5,738 bases of DNA from Nanobdellota archaeon (GTDB taxonomy: Archaea > Nanobdellota > Nanobdellia > Pacearchaeales > GW2011-AR1), in assembly GCA_018901375.1 (NCBI GenBank), contig JAHIEP010000096.1:1-5738 (forward strand), read 5' to 3'. Under the pieces are notes generated by a model. The model was not told the origin of the DNA. It saw only the letters and a list, made by a program, of their open reading frames with translations, and searched no databases. How positions within the stretch are numbered: the stretch's first letter is position 1; each line of letters starts with the position of its first letter. The position numbers and the translations under genes are program-made. Below are positions 4,668-5,738 of the stretch, piece by piece.

Positions 4668-4675
4668 TTTATAAA
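4668..4675 (-). promoter_or_regulatory. TATA box of lemA
   Basis: TTTATAAA (self-complementary) ends 21 nt before the lemA ATG at 4646. It is part of a 21-bp block repeated at 4719-4739. Confidence 0.75.
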
Positions 4676-4680
4676 TCTTT

Positions 4681-4720
4681 GTAAGAAAACCAAGGTTTTC
4701 TTACCAACTTTCCTTTAGGA
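4681..4720 (+). repeat. Palindromic repeat element, copy 3
   Basis: The arms are GTAAGAAAACC and GGTTTTCTTAC around AA (4681-4704). Relative to copies 1-2, one A is added on the left and one T on the right, so pairing is kept. The tail CAACTTTCCTTTAGGA ends in the inverted repeat TCCT-TT-AGGA. Confidence 0.9.
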
Positions 4721-4724
4721 TAGT

Positions 4725-4732
4725 TTTATAAA
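4725..4732 (+). promoter_or_regulatory. TATA box of the small membrane protein / ferredoxin pair
   Basis: TTTATAAA ends 21 nt before the ATG at 4754. Confidence 0.75.
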
Positions 4733-4753
4733 TATTTGTTAGTTTAGTTTTTT

Positions 4754-5129
<376 letters not shown>

Positions 5130-5161
5130 TTTTAGTGCTTTAGAGTGTTAGTGTTTTGGTA

Positions 5162-5195
5162 GGGCTTTGCCCGAATTGGCGAGATTATTTTTGTT
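5162..5195 (+). terminator. Possible terminator after the ferredoxin gene
   Basis: GGGC-TTT-GCCC (5162-5172) is followed 13 bases later by the T-rich ATTATTTTTGTTG. A hairpin is not required for archaeal termination, but the T run suits it. Confidence 0.35.
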
Positions 5196-5247
5196 GTTAA
5201 CTATGTTTCCAAATATTTATAAATAGAAGTTCACTATCGTTAACTAT
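5196..5247 (+). promoter_or_regulatory. Three GTTMACTAT motifs around the HTH-gene promoter
   Basis: GTTAACTAT (5196-5204), GTTCACTAT (5229-5237) and GTTAACTAT (5239-5247) surround the TATA box. The last two are in tandem at a 10-bp period, one helical turn. They are candidate operator sites for the HTH protein encoded downstream. Confidence 0.45.
5216..5223 (+). promoter_or_regulatory. TATA box of the HTH gene
   Basis: TTTATAAA is here. Applying the 21-nt spacing seen elsewhere puts the transcript start near 5245, 57 nt before the ATG, so unlike its neighbours this message has a leader. Confidence 0.65.
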
Positions 5248-5282
5248 AAGAAACCAAGGTTTCTTATCAACTTCCTTTAAGG
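5246..5282 (+). repeat. Palindromic repeat element, copy 4 (5' leader)
   Basis: The arms are ATAAGAAACC and GGTTTCTTAT around AA (5246-5267). The outer G-C pair of copies 1-2 is replaced by A-T on both sides. CAACTT and the small inverted repeat CCTT-T-AAGG follow. It would form the very 5' end of the HTH mRNA. Confidence 0.9.
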
Positions 5283-5287
5283 TTGTT

Positions 5288-5293
5288 AAGGAG
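5288..5293 (+). promoter_or_regulatory. Shine-Dalgarno AAGGAG of the HTH gene
   Basis: AAGGAG lies 8 nt before the ATG at 5302. It fixes the start and agrees with a leadered message, in contrast to the leaderless genes around it. Confidence 0.75.
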
Positions 5294-5301
5294 ACTATAA
5301 A

Positions 5302-5667
5302 ATGTATTTGTTGCCACAAGAAATTGAAGTTTGGTATATTATTCCGGCGGTTCGGAAGGAATTAGCGAGGCTGTTGACGAAGGAGTATGGGTTGAGTTAT
5401 GAAAAGGCCGGGAATATTTTGGGTGTGAGTAAGGCTGCGGTTTCTCAGTATTTGTCGAATAAGCGGGCGAATAAGATTACGATTACTGCTGAAATAAAAA
5501 AGGAAATTGCGAGGTCGGCTAAGTTACTTTCTGTTAATCCAAAACTGGCGATTTCAGAAATGCAAAGAATTTTGAAATTAATGAAGGATACTAAATGTTC
5601 GTGCGAGGTTTGTAAGAAATATAATAAAGACGTGCTTCAGTATTGCGGTTCGGAGCCGCAATACTAG
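5302..5667 (+). CDS. COG2522/ThiR-type helix-turn-helix regulator with Cys-rich tail
   Basis: This is a 121-residue DNA-binding protein. The start LLPQEIEVWYIIPAVRKEL (3-21) and the helix-turn-helix YGLSYEKAGNILGVSKAAVS (29-48) plus QYL match the archaeal COG2522 group. That domain also forms the N-terminus of ThiR, the archaeal thiamine regulator. No ThiN domain follows here; instead a helix (about 62-95) leads to C99, C101 and C104 (KCSCEVCKKY) and C115. This could be an Fe-S or zinc site acting as sensor; the adjacent ferredoxin makes a redox role attractive but unproven. Three GTTMACTAT motifs at the promoter suggest self-control. The last nine residues are encoded by a 10-bp perfect hairpin, so the C-terminus may have been extended by a repeat. 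Confidence 0.85.
   Translation: MYLLPQEIEVWYIIPAVRKELARLLTKEYGLSYEKAGNILGVSKAAVSQYLSNKRANKITITAEIKKEIARSAKLLSVNPKLAISEMQRILKLMKDTKCSCEVCKKYNKDVLQYCGSEPQY
5639..5665 (+). terminator. Perfect 10-bp hairpin overlapping the HTH stop codon
   Basis: AGTATTGCGG and CCGCAATACT pair around a 7-base loop TTCGGAG; the T of the TAG stop is the last paired base. It is preceded by CTTC, giving CTTCAG as at the hairpin string (1208-1290), and its loop begins TTCGG like the second hairpin there. It may serve as terminator or be a repeat insertion. Confidence 0.6.
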
Positions 5668-5670
5668 CTT

Positions 5671-5691
5671 TTAGCTGTTAGCTGTTAGCCA
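5671..5691 (+). repeat. TTAGCTG tandem repeat
   Basis: TTAGCTG, TTAGCTG and TTAGCCA follow one another, then TTAGG. The run lies just after the HTH gene and its hairpin. The remaining bases to the window end show only a weak inverted repeat (GGACG/CGTCC, 5695-5716). Confidence 0.7.
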
Positions 5692-5738
5692 TTAGGACGT
5701 GTTGCGCGATTCGTCCGTGCTTGTGGGGAATAAAAAAT

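Larger units (their letters stand above)
4662..4739. repeat. Duplicated promoter block flanking palindromic copy 3
   Basis: GATAGTTTTATAAAT plus six more bases (4662-4682) recurs at 4719-4739 with one mismatch. The palindromic element lies between the two. One block serves lemA leftwards and the other the small membrane protein rightwards. Confidence 0.75.

Overview
The window looks archaeal. Six start codons are preceded by an archaeal TATA-like box (TTTATAAA, TTTATAAT or a TTAAAAAC type) ending 20-21 nt before the ATG, the layout of leaderless transcripts. The gene content fits too: a TrmB-family regulator, a COG2522/ThiR-type helix-turn-helix protein, a short monocluster ferredoxin, HtpX and LemA. 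The AT-rich, small-gene style suggests a DPANN-type lineage (Woesearchaeota/Pacearchaeota-like), but that is an inference. The + strand is rich in G and T whichever strand a gene lies on. Plus-strand genes end codons mostly in G/T and minus-strand genes mostly in A/C, as expected from a replication-linked skew.

Layout: (1) 1-650, minus: 5' part of htpX, a membrane M48 protease cut by the window edge. (2) 651-1396: no intact gene. It holds ACTTG...AGAAT and CGGA-type repeats, a decayed 3' end of a TrmB-like gene (851-1065), a 16-bp tandem repeat, and a string of four hairpins joined by TTYAG linkers. (3) 1397-1980, plus: a MazEF-type toxin-antitoxin pair. (4) 2011-2751, minus: an intact TrmB-family regulator, divergent from a 152-aa protein I do not recognise (2846-3304). 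(5) 3301-3520: a broken second copy of the lemA 3' end carrying two copies of a palindromic repeat. (6) 3528-4054, minus: a predicted BECR-like toxin overlapping a DUF2283 protein. (7) 4089-4646, minus: lemA, divergent from a small membrane protein and ferredoxin pair (4754-5117). (8) 5302-5667: a helix-turn-helix regulator whose message should begin at a palindromic repeat.

Interpretation: lemA and htpX often lie together. Here they are on the same strand but 3.4 kb apart, with two toxin-antitoxin modules and a regulator between them. Each module lies just beyond the 3' end of an intact gene (lemA or trmB) and is followed by a second, decayed copy of that same 3' end. This suggests repeated insertion or recombination at gene 3' ends. 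A family of 36-40 bp palindromic elements, four copies with paired arm changes, is scattered through the right half and is the most system-like unexplained signal.
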